From an archaeon (GTDB taxonomy: Archaea; Thermoplasmatota; Thermoplasmata; Methanomassiliicoccales; Methanomethylophilaceae), in contig JAKSHV010000068.1 of assembly GCA_024399225.1 (NCBI GenBank), positions 1-6,267 on the forward strand: a stretch of 6,267 nt of DNA. Direction: 5' to 3'. The notes beneath the pieces were generated by a model. The model was not told where the DNA came from and searched no databases. It saw only the letters and a program-made list of their open reading frames with translations. Positions within the stretch are counted from its first letter, which is position 1; every line of letters starts with the position of its first letter. Positions 5,669 to 6,267 of this stretch are shown here, piece after piece. The translations under genes and the position numbers were made by a program.

Positions 5669-6196
5669 ATGGCGATCTACAGGAGCAAATACGATCTGGA
5701 AGGACTTGCCACCATCTCCCCCGAGATGGAGAAGGACCTCGACATAGCATACGACCTCTGCCTTTCCCTCAGGGAGGAACTTCCCTGCGAGATGTGCGGA
5801 AAATGCTGCCACCAGCCCAACATCATCGTACGCCCCGAGGAGGTGGACCGCGTTGCTTCGGCAGCGGGAGTCGACCTCTACACCTTCATGACCCAGTATG
5901 TCTATCAGACCTACGACGGAAGGATACTTTTCAACAAACCCGAGAACGGTGCATGCAGGTTCCTGGGAAAAGATAAGAAGTGCACCATCTGGAAGGACCG
6001 TCCCCAGATCTGCGACGACTTCCCCTACATGGTCTCCATGCTCATGAGCAGGATCTATCTCGCCATCACCAATCCCGATGCGGATATTCTGAAACTCATC
6101 TCCTACATGGATGATACATGGCCCTGCACCAAGGACATCAAGAAGAGGATCCTCGCATTGGTGGAAGAGGGAAGGAAGAGGCGTTCCTCCGAGTGA
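5669..6196 (+). CDS. YkgJ-family cysteine-cluster (Zn/Fe-chelating) protein
   Basis: This 175-residue protein carries the CxxCGxCC pattern of the YkgJ/UPF0153 family. Cys40, Cys43, Cys46 and Cys47 lie in PCEMCGKCC, and the second half of the set is ACRFLG (Cys96), KKCTIWKDRPQIC (Cys105 and Cys115) and DFPY. Members are annotated as putative zinc- or iron-sulfur-binding proteins; a general biochemical role is not established. Two further cysteines (31 and 153) lie outside the core. The N-terminal 35 residues are likely helical and the C-terminus is basic (EEGRKRRSSE). There is no signal peptide or membrane segment, so it should be cytoplasmic. It follows the small membrane-protein gene by 10 bases with GTGGT just before the ATG, which suggests translation from the same message. 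Confidence 0.88.
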   Translation: MAIYRSKYDLEGLATISPEMEKDLDIAYDLCLSLREELPCEMCGKCCHQPNIIVRPEEVDRVASAAGVDLYTFMTQYVYQTYDGRILFNKPENGACRFLGKDKKCTIWKDRPQICDDFPYMVSMLMSRIYLAITNPDADILKLISYMDDTWPCTKDIKKRILALVEEGRKRRSSE

Positions 6197-6214
6197 TTTA
6201 TAGTATCATTTTTC

Positions 6215-6240
6215 CGGCACCGCGAAGGGGCCGACTTTTT
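6215..6240 (+). terminator. Hairpin and T-run ending the YkgJ unit
   Basis: CGGCACC (6215-6221) pairs with GGGGCCG (6227-6233) as seven positions with one A-G mismatch, around the loop GCGAA. ACTTTTT follows, placing a five-T run at 6236-6240. It starts 18 bases after the stop codon. A separate T-run (ATTTTT) directly before the stem would also assist archaeal T-tract termination. Confidence 0.6.
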
Positions 6241-6267
6241 ACGTTCTTTATTTAATGTTTTCTATAA
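6241..6267. other. AT-rich right edge, no gene seen
   Basis: The last 27 bases are strongly AT-rich (CTTTATTTAATG, then TTTTCTATAA). They could be the promoter of a gene beyond the window or further T-tract terminator sequence. Nothing more can be supported. Confidence 0.3.

Noticed and set aside
1..6267. tRNA, rRNA, CRISPR array, transposase or phage genes
   Set aside because: I saw no cloverleaf-like or rRNA sequence, no regularly spaced direct repeats, and no transposase, integrase or terminal repeats. The region reads as ordinary chromosome.

Overview
This looks like archaeal chromosomal DNA, most likely from a Thermoplasmatota methanogen of the Methanomassiliicoccales type. The archaeal assignment rests on AT-rich TATA-like boxes about 20-30 bases before several starts, little or no leader on some first genes, Shine-Dalgarno-like sites on internal genes, and the gene content: a PaaK-type aryl-CoA ligase beside a double-ACT protein and an EF1A/SelB-like protein. 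The order-level assignment is an inference from gene content and from the absence of TAG among eight stop codons; no marker gene proves it.

Layout. Positions 1-86 hold no gene, only several inverted repeats. Positions 87-1860 (minus strand) are a two-gene ABC exporter operon: a GTG-started ATPase followed one base later by a six-helix ABC-2 permease. Positions 1861-1974 carry its promoter region, with two TATA-like boxes and a CAGACAA/TTGTCTG inverted repeat, plus a hairpin with a cUUCGg loop that probably terminates the next operon. Positions 1975-4656 (minus strand) are a compact three-gene operon: PaaK-like ligase, double-ACT protein, EF1A/SelB-like protein, with spacers of 1 and 2 bases. 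A short AT-rich divergent promoter containing a 15-base palindrome separates it from plus-strand genes: a class I SAM methyltransferase (4720-5310), then a probable two-gene unit of a 97-residue three-helix membrane protein (5365-5658) and a YkgJ-type cysteine-cluster protein (5669-6196), closed by a hairpin plus T-run.

How the genes may work together. The ligase and ACT protein form a known type of pair: the ligase should activate an aryl acid (phenylacetate or indoleacetate type) with ATP and CoA, and the ACT protein is a plausible amino-acid-sensing partner. The notable part is the third gene. Its product keeps recognisable EF1A-like domains II and III, but its G domain is shrunken and lacks the P-loop, the DxxG motif and the NKxD motif, so it should not work as a normal GTPase. 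A CGSC motif sits at the junction with domain II. A pseudo-GTPase translation-factor relative apparently co-transcribed with an aryl-CoA ligase and an amino-acid sensor is the best candidate here for an undescribed system.
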